Shown one piece after another: positions 16,251 to 26,100 of a stretch of 51,105 nt of DNA. Under the pieces are notes generated by a model. That model saw only the letters and a list, made by a program, of their open reading frames with translations, made no database searches and had not been told where the DNA came from. The position numbers and the translations under genes are program-made. Origin of the DNA: an uncultured Prevotellaceae bacterium (GTDB lineage: Bacteria > Bacteroidota > Bacteroidia > Bacteroidales > Bacteroidaceae); contig CALAEY010000002.1 of the NCBI GenBank assembly GCA_937891085.1, positions 1-51,105 on the forward strand, read 5' to 3'. Position 1 is the stretch's first letter; the number at the start of each line of letters is the position of its first letter.

Positions 16251-17659
16251 TTCAGTTGTTGCTGTATGTTCTGCTCCCGATGAATGAGGTTCACCTCCAC
16301 GCCGAATTTCTTGTTCAGGCGCTCAGCCACATGCTGGGCGGCATAGACGGAGCGGTGCTGACCGCCCGTGCAGCCGAAGCAGATGGAGAGGTTGGTGAAT
16401 CCACGCTCCATGTAGCGCTTCACGCTGGCATCGGTCAGCGCATAGACATGATCCAAGAAGGTGAGAATCTCGCCGTCTTCCTCGAGGAACTTGATGACCG
16501 GCTCATCCAGTCCGATAAACGGCTTGTAGCGGTCGTACTTGCCCGGATTGTTGATGGCGCGGCAGTCGAACACGAAGCCACCGCCATTGCCCGTAGGATC
16601 ATCAGGGATGCCCTTCTTGTAGGCAAAGCTCATCACCCTCACCGTGAGGTGTTTCTCCGTCTCGGTGAACTGCTTCAGCCGGGTGAGCTCCGTGAGAATC
16701 TGGCAGAGGTAAGGATACTCCGTGAACGGCTGCTTCAGCAGTCGGCGCAGGTTCTCCACAGCGAAGGGCACGCTCTGCATGAAGTGCGGCTTCTTCTCGA
16801 AGTAGCCGCGGAAGCCATAGGCACCCAGCACCTGCAGCGTGCGGAACAGCACGAAGTGGCGCAGTTGGGTGTGGAATTCAGCCTCGTCGATAGGTTGGTA
16901 TTTTCGCAAACCGTTCAGATACTCGCTGAGCAGTTCTGCCCTCAGACTCTCGGGATAGTTGGCCTTCGCCTGCCAGAGGAAGGAAGCCACATCGTAGTAG
17001 AATGGGCCTTTTCGGCCACCCTGGAAGTCGATCAGCCAAGGCTCTCCGTCCTTGATCATCACATTGCGACTCTGGAAGTCGCGGTACATGAAAGTGCCAG
17101 AAGCGCTGCGCATCAGCACGGCAGCCATCTTCTCGAAATCATCCTCCAGTCGGTCCTCCTGAAAGACCAGTCCGGTGGCTTTCAAGAAGCAGTATTTGAA
17201 GTAGTTAAGGTCCCAGAGGATGCTGCGATGATTGAACTCAGCCTGCGGGTAGCACACGCTGAAATCCATGCCGTCGGCACCGAGGAACTGCACGTCGGGC
17301 AGCAGGCGGATGGTCTTCTTCAGCAAGGTCTTCTCCTCCTCGCTGAACACATGCGTCAGTCGGCCTTTCTCAATGGCCTTGAAGAGTAGGGTGTCGCCTA
17401 GATCTTCCTGCAGATAGCACATGCCATCGGCGCTCTGAGCCACCACCTGAGGCACAGGCAGCCCCTTGCTCTTGAAGTGGCGCGCCATGTAGAGGAACGC
17501 CTTGTTCTCAGCCTCCGACTCGCCGCAGACACCTATCAGCGTAGGGTCGCCGTGCAGGCGGTAATACCTTCGGTCGGATCCAGAAGCAGGCATCTCATCC
17601 ACCTGCTCAGGCTCGTGGCCGATATAAGATTTGTACAGTTCTTTTAGTTTCTCGAACAT
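16226..17659 (-). CDS. AmgK-like sugar kinase fused to RapZ C-terminal domain
   Basis: This 477-residue protein joins two domains. Residues 1 to about 320 are an aminoglycoside-phosphotransferase-type kinase, with the loop YRDFQSRNVM (usual form HxDxxxxN, here Tyr in place of His) and the metal-binding LIDFQGG. This is the fold of AmgK, which phosphorylates MurNAc and GlcNAc at C1. Residues about 340-477 match the C-terminal domain of RapZ, including FDCRAINNPG and GCTGGQHRS (about 429-437), the part that in E. coli binds glucosamine-6-phosphate and RNase E. RapZ's own N-terminal P-loop domain is absent. The start at 17659 is the first ATG; the longer frame would need a TTG. The MurU-like gene lies downstream, supporting a role in amino-sugar recycling. 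Confidence 0.85.
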   Translation of the reverse strand: MFEKLKELYKSYIGHEPEQVDEMPASGSDRRYYRLHGDPTLIGVCGESEAENKAFLYMARHFKSKGLPVPQVVAQSADGMCYLQEDLGDTLLFKAIEKGRLTHVFSEEEKTLLKKTIRLLPDVQFLGADGMDFSVCYPQAEFNHRSILWDLNYFKYCFLKATGLVFQEDRLEDDFEKMAAVLMRSASGTFMYRDFQSRNVMIKDGEPWLIDFQGGRKGPFYYDVASFLWQAKANYPESLRAELLSEYLNGLRKYQPIDEAEFHTQLRHFVLFRTLQVLGAYGFRGYFEKKPHFMQSVPFAVENLRRLLKQPFTEYPYLCQILTELTRLKQFTETEKHLTVRVMSFAYKKGIPDDPTGNGGGFVFDCRAINNPGKYDRYKPFIGLDEPVIKFLEEDGEILTFLDHVYALTDASVKRYMERGFTNLSICFGCTGGQHRSVYAAQHVAERLNKKFGVEVNLIHREQNIQQQLKRIMNYKL

Positions 17660-17670
17660 CTTAATAAAAA

Positions 17671-17750
17671 TCAAATATTCAAATATTCAAAAATGCAAAC
17701 ATGGAAACTTTGCATTCTTGCATTTTTGCATGGCAGCAGATTGTCTGCTG
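17671..17750. repeat. AAATATTC and TTGCATT short repeats plus hairpin
   Basis: Direct copies of AAATATTC (17673-17690) and TGCATTCT/TGCATTTT (17711-17731) fill the gap between two minus-strand genes; ATGCAAA at 17693 is inverted relative to TTTTGCAT at 17725. A CAGCAGA-ttg-TCTGCTG hairpin (17734-17750) directly follows the stop of the 17751-20147 gene on its strand and may end that transcript. Confidence 0.6.
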
Positions 17751-20147
17751 CTAGAAGTTGCTTCCCTCGAACAACGTACCGCTGTTGGTGTTGTTGTTGT
17801 GCTTGCCACCGGCATTGAAGCTGTAGCTCAGTGAAACCAGGATGTTAGGATACTTCGGGCGTACCCAAGTCTCTGAGCGCAGGGTCTCGTTCATGCGGCG
17901 GTTATAGTAGCGCGCGGTGTGGAAAATATCGTTGGCCACAGCCGTGAGAGAAAGCTTGCCCTTGGCAAAGGTCTGACGATAGGCCAGATTGAAGTACACA
18001 TAGCCGTGCTCCTTGCCCTGCGTCAGACTCTTAGGGCCGATCCAATGGCCATCAAGCTGCAACTTGCTGTTGGCACCGAAGGAGAGGGCGTTGATCCAAC
18101 CCAGTTGGAAAGTGAAGCCCTCGGCATCAGTGGTGCCAGGATACTTAGCATCGAAGTCGTACTGATAGACGCTGCCGTTGAGGGTAGTGGTGTACCAATC
18201 GTTGGCTTTCACTACACCGCTGAACTCGAAGCCACGCTCGTCCTGATTACCGGCATTCACGTTGCGATCCAGAGTCACACCGGGCTCGTAAGCCTCACGC
18301 ACCCAGTCCACTACATCAGAGCGGTAGCGATAGAAAGCCGTAGCGGCAATGCTGTGTCCGTTCTCGAAGGAATTGCGGTAGCTCAGCTCCACGCTGTGGA
18401 TGAACTCCGGCTTGATGTCGGTGCTACCTATCTTGCGGGTGTAGTAGTCCTCATAGGTGATGTAAGGCTCTGTCTGCCAGATACCTGGGCGGTTGGTACG
18501 GCGAGAGTATCCCAGCGTGTAGATGCCTTTTTCCTCCATATTATAAGAAAGGTGGGCAGAAGGGAACCAGTCCAGTCTCTTCTTGTCAAGGCTGCCGCCA
18601 GGGACGGTGATGTCCACATAGTCGATGATGCGCTCGGCACGCAGGCCGGCATCAAACTCGAAGGCACCGAACTTATCGTTCAGCATGGCGTAGAGCGCAT
18701 GCGTCTGACGGCGGTAGTAGAACGGTGCATGCTGGTCGTCGGCCCAAATGAACTGCTGCTCCCCGCGATCCCAGTACTTGATGTTATACTCGCCGTGCTC
18801 GCTGTAGGTGATGTATTGGTAGCCCGACTCGAACTTGCCCGTTGAGCTGTAGTTGTTCACCCAAGTCAGGGAGCCGTCGCAGTCCCAGTGGTGCTCTTCC
18901 TCGTAGCCGCGCGTACCCTCGTAACGGGCACCCGTGCGGTCGAACATATTACTCTCGGTATATTCGCGTGAGTACCAGTCGTAGCGGAAGCGGTTCACGG
19001 TATGAATGCTATTGCGATCATTGATTTTCCAGTTGTATGTCAGCGTCGCCTGGAAGAGGTTCTTCTTCAGCTGATAGATGTCGTGGCTGGTGTAGCTGTT
19101 GTTGTTTATCACCTCGTCTTTGAAGAGGCGCAGCTCGTCATACTGCATATCACCGCCACGCGTATTGCGCGTCTGACCGCTCTGGAAGTCGAGTGACACA
19201 TCGTGATGCTTGCCGTCGTTGAAGTTCCAACCCGCCTTACCGATGTAGGAGCGATTGCTGGAGAAGCGCTCGCCGTCCGACTCTGAAGTGGTGGTGTAAT
19301 CATCCACGATGGTCTTTTTCTTCTGTTGGAAATCACTCTTACCCTTGATGGTGGTAGCCGTCTCACCTATATAAAAGGTGTGCTTGCCCGTGCGATAGCT
19401 CAGCTGCGTATCCAGCGTCCAAGTGCCCAAGGTGCTACCAGAGGCATTCACCATGCCGCTCCATCCGCTGGCCGTGCTGCGCTTGGTGGTAATATTGATG
19501 ATACCCACATCACCTTCGGCACGATAACGTGCTGATGGAGTGGTGATTAGCTCAATATCTTCAATCGTTGCTGCAGGTATCTGCTGCAGGGCCTGAGTGC
19601 CAGAGAGCGGACTCAGTTTGCCGTCCACATACACCAGGAAGTTGCTGCTTCCGCGGAAGGTCATGCCCCCATCGGCATCCACCTGAACAGAAGGCGTGTT
19701 GGCCAGAATGTCCACCGCCGTGCCGCCCTGAGCTGTCACCGATGCAGAGCCGCTGATGCGCTGGCGGTCAAGCCTATACACTATCTGATTCCTTTCGCCC
19801 ACCACGGTCACCTCGCTCAGTCCGGTGGCCAGCACTTGCAGGCGGATGGTGCCGAGGTCGATGGTCTGTCCATCGGTCAGCGTCAGTTTATCACTCACAT
19901 AAGGGTCGTAACCCATTAGGCGCACCAGCACCAACACATCGCCCGCAGGCACATTATTCACGGTGAAGCTGCCATTGTTCACCATGCTGGTTGCCACCAC
20001 TTTGTCATTCAGGTCTGTCACTATCACGTCGGCATAGTCTATGGCATCGCCCGTCTGGGCATCCACCACCTTGCCTTTGATCACAGATGCTGCCATCAGT
20101 GCATACTGCATGGAGAGCATCAGAGTGAAAAGTATAAATCTACGCAT
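17751..20147 (-). CDS. TonB-dependent receptor-like protein (CarboxypepD_reg, plug, OMP_b-brl_3)
   Basis: The 798-residue protein has a signal peptide (about 1-20), then a carboxypeptidase regulatory-like beta-sandwich (IKGKVVDAQTGDAIDYADVIV..., about 22-105). A plug domain follows with GGTAVDILANTPSVQVDADGGMTFRGSSNFLVYVDGK and a final IEDIELITTPSARYRAEG, and then a large barrel of the OMP_b-brl_3 type. These are outer membrane proteins related to SusC-like importers but without a SusD partner; none is found nearby. A TATATTTG element on the minus strand (20184-20191) probably starts the transcript. The ligand is unknown; no Fur- or sugar-linked neighbour gives a clue. Confidence 0.85.
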   Translation of the reverse strand: MRRFILFTLMLSMQYALMAASVIKGKVVDAQTGDAIDYADVIVTDLNDKVVATSMVNNGSFTVNNVPAGDVLVLVRLMGYDPYVSDKLTLTDGQTIDLGTIRLQVLATGLSEVTVVGERNQIVYRLDRQRISGSASVTAQGGTAVDILANTPSVQVDADGGMTFRGSSNFLVYVDGKLSPLSGTQALQQIPAATIEDIELITTPSARYRAEGDVGIINITTKRSTASGWSGMVNASGSTLGTWTLDTQLSYRTGKHTFYIGETATTIKGKSDFQQKKKTIVDDYTTTSESDGERFSSNRSYIGKAGWNFNDGKHHDVSLDFQSGQTRNTRGGDMQYDELRLFKDEVINNNSYTSHDIYQLKKNLFQATLTYNWKINDRNSIHTVNRFRYDWYSREYTESNMFDRTGARYEGTRGYEEEHHWDCDGSLTWVNNYSSTGKFESGYQYITYSEHGEYNIKYWDRGEQQFIWADDQHAPFYYRRQTHALYAMLNDKFGAFEFDAGLRAERIIDYVDITVPGGSLDKKRLDWFPSAHLSYNMEEKGIYTLGYSRRTNRPGIWQTEPYITYEDYYTRKIGSTDIKPEFIHSVELSYRNSFENGHSIAATAFYRYRSDVVDWVREAYEPGVTLDRNVNAGNQDERGFEFSGVVKANDWYTTTLNGSVYQYDFDAKYPGTTDAEGFTFQLGWINALSFGANSKLQLDGHWIGPKSLTQGKEHGYVYFNLAYRQTFAKGKLSLTAVANDIFHTARYYNRRMNETLRSETWVRPKYPNILVSLSYSFNAGGKHNNNTNSGTLFEGSNF

Positions 20148-20276
20148 TGGCTTATTGTATTAGCTTTACATTAACAAATTGTGCAAATATACATAGAATA
20201 TTTCAGAAAGATTGGTGATATGTCAAAAAATCCTTACCTTAGCGCAAAATCCAAGAACAATAAAGAGTTTAATACT

Positions 20277-21452
20277 ATGAAAAGTTTCAACTACTATGCT
20301 CCCACCCAGGTGGTGTTCGGAGCAGATGCTGAGGAACAGATTCCGCAGCTGGTGAAGTACTATGGCGGCACCAAGGTGCTGATACATTATGGTGGCAAGA
20401 GTGCCGAGCGCTCCGGCCTGCTATATGAGATAGAGCAGCGACTGTCTGAGGCTGGTATCCAGCACCTTACGTTGGGTGGCGTGGTGCCAAATCCACGACT
20501 CTCCAAGGCTCAGGAGGGCATCGACCTCTGTCGCAAAGAAGGCATAGACTTCATTCTGGCCGTGGGCGGAGGCAGCGTGATAGACTCCTCTAAATGTATA
20601 GCACTGGGTGTGCCTTACGAGGGCGATGTGTGGGACTTCTATGCTGGAAAGGCCGAGGCGAAGGCCTGTCTGCCATTGGCAGCTGTGCTTACCATCCCTG
20701 CTGCGGGCAGCGAGATGAGCGGCGGCAGCGTGATCACCAAGGACGAAGGCGATCTGAAATGGTCGTATGATAACAACCTGTGCCGCTGCAAGTTTGCCAT
20801 CATGAACCCTGTGCGCACCTATACACTTCCACCTTATCAGACAGCCTGCGGTGTGACCGACATCATGATGCACACCATGGAGCGCTACTTCTCTCAGGAG
20901 GAGATGGGCATCACCGATGCCATCGCCATTGCCTTGCTGCGTGCCGTGCATGAATATGGCCCACTGGTGTTGGCGCAGCCGGAAGACTACTATCTGCGCA
21001 GCCAGATCATGTGGGCGGGAAGCCTGGCACACAACGACTTAACGGGCTGTGGTACCATAGGCGACTGGGGCACTCACAATATGGAGCATGAGCTCAGTGC
21101 CCTCTATGGCGTGGCACACGGTGCCGGACTGGCAGCCCTCTGGTGCCACTGGGCAACCTATGTGCTCGATGCCGGACCAGCTCGCTTTGCCCGCTTCGCC
21201 CGTGAGGTGCTGGATGTCACGGTGAAGGATCCTGTGTTGGCAGCCAAAGAGGGCATCCGCCGCATGCGCGAGTTCTATCACAGCATCGGCATGCCTGCCA
21301 GCATTCCAGAGTTGATAGGGCGCAAGGCCACTAATGACGAACTGCTGCTGATGGCAGAAAAATGCTCCCGCGGCCGCACCATCACCAACGGCAACTTCAA
21401 GAAACTGGCCTATGAAGATGTGCTGAAAATCTATACAGCAGCTAATGAATAA
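20277..21452 (+). CDS. Iron-containing alcohol dehydrogenase (butanol dehydrogenase-like)
   Basis: A 391-residue group III alcohol dehydrogenase. The start at 20277 gives the family's usual N-terminus MKSFNYYAPTQVVFG. The NAD(P)-binding GGGSVIDSSK, the AAGSEMS segment and the metal-binding Asp/His set (GVTDIMMHTMERY, then HGAGLAALWCHW) are all present. It is closest to the YqhD/BdhA branch, which reduces aldehydes with NADPH. A near-consensus -7 box TACCTTAG at 20235-20242 with TTG 20 nt upstream may be its promoter. It converges on the lyase gene with a shared terminator between them. The physiological aldehyde is unknown. Confidence 0.92.
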   Translation: MKSFNYYAPTQVVFGADAEEQIPQLVKYYGGTKVLIHYGGKSAERSGLLYEIEQRLSEAGIQHLTLGGVVPNPRLSKAQEGIDLCRKEGIDFILAVGGGSVIDSSKCIALGVPYEGDVWDFYAGKAEAKACLPLAAVLTIPAAGSEMSGGSVITKDEGDLKWSYDNNLCRCKFAIMNPVRTYTLPPYQTACGVTDIMMHTMERYFSQEEMGITDAIAIALLRAVHEYGPLVLAQPEDYYLRSQIMWAGSLAHNDLTGCGTIGDWGTHNMEHELSALYGVAHGAGLAALWCHWATYVLDAGPARFARFAREVLDVTVKDPVLAAKEGIRRMREFYHSIGMPASIPELIGRKATNDELLLMAEKCSRGRTITNGNFKKLAYEDVLKIYTAANE

Positions 21453-21457
21453 AGAAG

Positions 21458-21488
21458 AAGAGGGTGTGTCATTTTGACACACCCTCTT
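21458..21488. terminator. Bidirectional terminator between alcohol dehydrogenase and lyase genes
   Basis: A perfect 13-bp stem (21458-21470 with 21476-21488, AAGAGGGTGTGTC and its complement) around a 5-nt loop, sited between two convergent genes. Confidence 0.85.
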
Positions 21489-21507
21489 AGTTTATTTAAG
21501 TTCTGGA

Positions 21508-22956
21508 TTACAGAGAATCGCCGAAATCCTGACGGAACTTCTTGGCGAGCTCTTCCTGCCAGTAGCCGATCTCCTTCATGCGGCCGAAGAAGAAGCGAAG
21601 CACCTTAGGCTCTTGTGTCCACTGCAGACCACCGATGAGCTTGCGATTGTCCCAAACCCACTTCACACGGTCGGCACAATACTTGATCTGGCTCAGTGTG
21701 AACACACGGCGAGGAACGGCCAGACGCTGGAGCTCCAGCTCTGCATAGCGCTCACTGCCATCAGGCTCACGCTGCTCAGACACCGTACCACGCTCCATAC
21801 CACGGATACCACCAGCGATATAGACAGCGGCACCAACGGCAGCAGCAGGATACTGATTGTGAGGCATTTCTGGAACGAACTCAGAGCAGTTGAGGTGAAC
21901 ACCCAAACCACCTGCAGGCTTGATCACTGGCACACCATAGTCATCGAGCTCCTTAGCCAAGTAGGCGATGAACTCAGGACCTTGGTTGATGTATTCCATA
22001 TCGAGTGACTCGAGCAAACCCTGTGCAGCAGCCTCGATAGAGCGCACTTCCATACCGCCATAGGTGAGGAAGCCCTCGAACAGAGGCACAAACTCCATCA
22101 TCATATCGGTCCACTTCTTGTCGCTGCTGAGGATGAAACCACCACGGCTGAAGCCCAACTTGCGGGCAGAGAAGTAGATGATGTCGAAGCGGCTGGCCAG
22201 CAGGCGGTAAATCTCCTTGGTCTCCATATACTTACAGCGAGGCTCACGCATCTTCATGAAATAGACATTGTCTTGCAGCAGAGAAGCATCAAGCACACTC
22301 ACCACACCCTTCTCATGGCAGATGTCGCACACAGCCATCATGTTCTCAAGGCTCACTGGCTGGCCGCCAATCAGGTTGGTGCCAGACTCTACACGCACGA
22401 AGGCCACCTTCTCAGGCGTATAGTCGTCGATAGCCTTGCGCAGAGCCTCCAAGTCGAAGTCGCCCTTGAATGGGTCATCGCTCTGAGGAATAAGGCCTTT
22501 CTTGTCGACCAACTCAACAACCTCGCCACCCAGACGAGTGATGTGGGCCTTGGTGGTGGTGAAGTGGAAGTTCATCAGAGTCACCATGCCTGGTTTTACG
22601 AAAGCCTCTGCCAAAATGTTCTCAGCAGCACGTCCTTGGTGAGCAGGGAGCACGTTGGTCACACCAAATACCTCATCGATAGCGGCCTTGGCACGATTCC
22701 AAGTTTCAGAGCCAGCATAAGAGTCGTCGGCCACCTGCATGGCTGCCACCTGCTTGTCTGACATACCATTCACACCAGAGTCGGTGATCATGTCCATATA
22801 GATATCCTTGTTCTGAAGCAAGAAGGTGTTGTTTCCGGCTTCCTGAATGGCGCGGAGGCGTTCCTCCACAGGGAGAAGTGTCAGCTTCTGCACCACGCGT
22901 ACCTTATGCATCTCCAAAGGTACTTGGTTTTCTGGGCGATAAAATTTAACTGCCAT
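21508..22956 (-). CDS. PLP-dependent beta-eliminating lyase, tyrosine phenol-lyase-like
   Basis: This 482-residue enzyme belongs to the tryptophanase/tyrosine phenol-lyase family, which splits an aromatic amino acid into phenol or indole, pyruvate and ammonia. The PLP lysine lies in FSARKLGF, with Tyr in SYAG, Arg in HQGR and Asp in VLDAS as cofactor contacts. At the positions that separate the two activities it follows tyrosine phenol-lyase: Thr in HFTTTK (Asp in tryptophanase), Arg in GMERG, and Phe in LRFFF (His in tryptophanase). The N-terminus (EERL...QEAGNNTFLL) is also more like that enzyme. However, Arg217 and His343 of tyrosine phenol-lyase are replaced by Leu, so the substrate may be different again. 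Automatic annotation would probably say tryptophanase. TACATTTG (23010-23017, minus) is the likely -7 box. Confidence 0.85.
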   Translation of the reverse strand: MAVKFYRPENQVPLEMHKVRVVQKLTLLPVEERLRAIQEAGNNTFLLQNKDIYMDMITDSGVNGMSDKQVAAMQVADDSYAGSETWNRAKAAIDEVFGVTNVLPAHQGRAAENILAEAFVKPGMVTLMNFHFTTTKAHITRLGGEVVELVDKKGLIPQSDDPFKGDFDLEALRKAIDDYTPEKVAFVRVESGTNLIGGQPVSLENMMAVCDICHEKGVVSVLDASLLQDNVYFMKMREPRCKYMETKEIYRLLASRFDIIYFSARKLGFSRGGFILSSDKKWTDMMMEFVPLFEGFLTYGGMEVRSIEAAAQGLLESLDMEYINQGPEFIAYLAKELDDYGVPVIKPAGGLGVHLNCSEFVPEMPHNQYPAAAVGAAVYIAGGIRGMERGTVSEQREPDGSERYAELELQRLAVPRRVFTLSQIKYCADRVKWVWDNRKLIGGLQWTQEPKVLRFFFGRMKEIGYWQEELAKKFRQDFGDSL

Positions 22957-23080
22957 ATTAAAATTACGTTTATAGATTTGTATTACTCTCGTTTTTTGTA
23001 AATCGGTTGCAAATGTAATATTATGAAAACGAAATTCCTATTTTAATTTCACTTTTTTGTAAAAATATGGAAATATTGTG

Positions 23081-23088
23081 TACTTTTG
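23081..23088 (+). promoter_or_regulatory. -7 element TACTTTTG of the tricorn-like protease gene
   Basis: TACTTTTG lies 27 nt before the ATG at 23116, with TTTG 21 nt upstream (23056-23059). It makes a start at 23086 impossible. Confidence 0.6.
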
Positions 23089-23115
23089 TCTATCATAATA
23101 CATAAATATACAGAT

Positions 23116-26100
23116 ATGATGAACAGAAAACTATTCTTAGCCATGCTGCTGGCAGGGTCTGCCGCCATGGCGAGTGCTGACGAGGCACGACTATTACGCT
23201 TTCCTGCAACGAACGGCAATCAGGTGGTGTTCACCTATGCGGGCGACCTCTACACGGTGTCTATCAATGGCGGCGAGGCGAAGCGACTGACCTCACATGT
23301 GGGTTATGAGATGTTTGCGAAGTTCTCTCCAGATGGGCAGAGCATTGCCTTCACTGGTGAGTATGACGGAAACAGGGAGGTGTATCTCATGCCAGCAAAT
23401 GGAGGCGAACCTAAAAGACTGACCTACACCTCCACCAACTCTCGTGACGACCTGGGCGACCGTATGGGACCAAACAATATCGTGATGGCTTGGACCAACG
23501 ACGGCAAGCAGGTGGTGTATAGAAACCGCATCGGAGATGGTTTTGAGGGACAGCTGTGGACCATCGGCAAGGATGGCGGCATGTCTGAGCAGATTCCTCT
23601 GCCAGAAGGCGGATGGGTGAGCTTCTCTCCAGACGGCAAGCAGATGGCATACAACCGTGTGATGCGTGAATTCCGCACTTGGAAATACTATCGTGGCGGT
23701 ATGGCCGATGACATCTGGATCTACGATCCTCAGCAGAAGACGGTGGTGAATGTGACAGATAATATAGGACAGGACATCATGCCTATGTGGATTGGCGATG
23801 AGATCTTCTTCATCTCCGACCGTGACATGACTATGAATATCTTCGCCTATAACACGAAGACCAAGCAGACAGCGAAGGTGACAAACTATACCGACTTCGA
23901 TGTGAAGTTCCCAAGCAGCAATGGTAAGCTCATCGTCTATGAGAATGCCGGCTATCTGTATAAGTTGGACCCTGCCACCCGCCAGAGCACGAAGATCAGC
24001 ATCACGCTGGCTTCAGATAATATTTACGGACGTGCAGAGCAGCGCAATGTGAGCAATCGCATCTCCAGCATCAGCGTGACGGACGATGGTAACCGTCTGG
24101 CTATCACTGCCCGAGGCGATGTGTTCGATGTGCCTGCTTCTCAAGGAGTGGTGAAGAACATCACCCGCACCCCAGGGGCCAACGAGCGCGGAGCCGTTTG
24201 GAGTCCAGACGGTAAGTACATCGCCTATATCAGCGATCGTACAGGTGAGACGGAAGTCTATCTGCAGCCTGCAGATGGCAGCAATGTGATTCAGCTGACT
24301 AAGAATACGGATACTTATATCCGCAGTTTGTTCTGGACGCCAGACAGCAAGAAACTGCTCTACACGGATCGCAAGAATCGCCTCATGGCCATAGATGTAG
24401 CTGCCAAGAGCCAGAAGATGCTGATGCAGAACCCTGAGCAGGAGTTCCGTGGCATAGAGTTCTCTGCCGATAGCAAGTGGATCACCTACACCAAGCCTGC
24501 CAGCAATGACATGAGCGTGGTCTATGTCTATAACCTGGATAGTGGCAAGGAATATCCAGTAACGGAGAAGTGGTACAGCTCATCATCTCCTACATTCAGT
24601 ACGGATGGTAAGTACATCATTTTCACCTCAAACCGCGACCTCAATCCTACCTATAGCAGTGTGGAGTGGGACTATGCCTATACGAACATGGGAGCCGTTT
24701 ATTTGGCTACTTTGGCTGCTGACACCCCTTCACCATTGCTTCCTAAGGATGATGTGGTAGGTGCTTCGGATAATAAGCCTGCAGCCCGTCCAGATGCTGA
24801 TGCGGCTAAGAGTGAGGCTCCTGCGGCTATGAAGATAGATCCAGACGGCATCTATAGTCGTATCATCAAGCTGCCTATCCACGTGAATGGCTATGGCGGT
24901 GGTTTCTTCTCAGATGGCAAGAAGCTCTATTATAGTAGTGGTCAGGGCACTCGCGTGTTTGATTTCGCTACGCAGGAGGACAAGGATGTGCTGCAGGGTG
25001 GTCGCATTCAGTATCGCCCAGGTGCTAAGAAGGCTGTGGTGAATCAGCGTGGTAAGGTCTATGTGGTGAACTTCCCTGCTGATCGCGTGAGTCTGGATAA
25101 GGCTGTGAATACAGACAATCTGGTGGCAACGGTGGACTTCAGTGAGGAGTGGCCTCAGATCTACGATGAGGTTTGGCGTGCCTTCCGTGATGGCTACTAT
25201 CTGGAGAATATGCACGGACGTGATTGGAAAGCCCTGAAGGAGAAGTATGCCGTACTGCTGCCTTACGTGAAGACACGTCTGGATTTGAACTATGTGATTG
25301 GCGAGCTTATTAGTGAATTGGCCAGTGGTCATGCTTATGTGAGCACAGGTGAGAAGCCAGAGGCAGAGCGCATCGACATGGGTCTGCTGGGTGCTGAGAT
25401 CAGTCGTGACAGAAGTGGTTTCTATCGCATCGACAAGATTATGGAAGGTGCTCCTTACAGCGAGAGCCTGCGTTCTCCGCTTACAGAGCCTGGCATTGGC
25501 GTGAAGGAAGGTGAGTTTATAACGGCTATCGATGGCATTCCAACCAACACTGTGGACAATATCTATAAGTTGCTGGTGGGCAAGGCCAATGTACTGACGG
25601 AACTGACCGTGAACAGCAATGCAGCTGCAGGTGGTCGTAAGGTGGTGATTAAGCCAATTGCTAATGAGTATCCATTAGTTCACTATGCTTGGGTGCAGAA
25701 CAATATCCGCAAGGTAGAGGAGGCTACCAATGGTCGTGTGGGCTATATCTACATCCCAGACATGAGTGCCGAAGGTCTGAATGAGTTCGCACGCTACTAC
25801 TATCCACAGTTGGATAAGGAAGCCCTCATCATCGACGATCGCGCCAATGGTGGTGGTAATGTATCTCCGATGATCATCGAGCGTCTGCTGCGTCAGCCAT
25901 ATCGTATGACCATGAGCCGTACTTCTACCCGCACAGAAACCGTGCCAGATGGTACGCAGGTAGGTCCGAAGGTACTCCTTATTAATAAATATAGTGCATC
26001 GGATGGCGACCTCTTCCCATGGAGCTTCAAGGCTAATAACCTAGGTACTGTGATTGGTACTCGCACTTGGGGTGGTATCGTAGGTATTAGTGGCTCACTG

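Noticed and set aside
16256..17389. 377-codon plus-strand frame opposite the kinase-RapZ gene
   Set aside because: Antisense shadow with Glu/Leu/His-rich composition and no recognisable motif.
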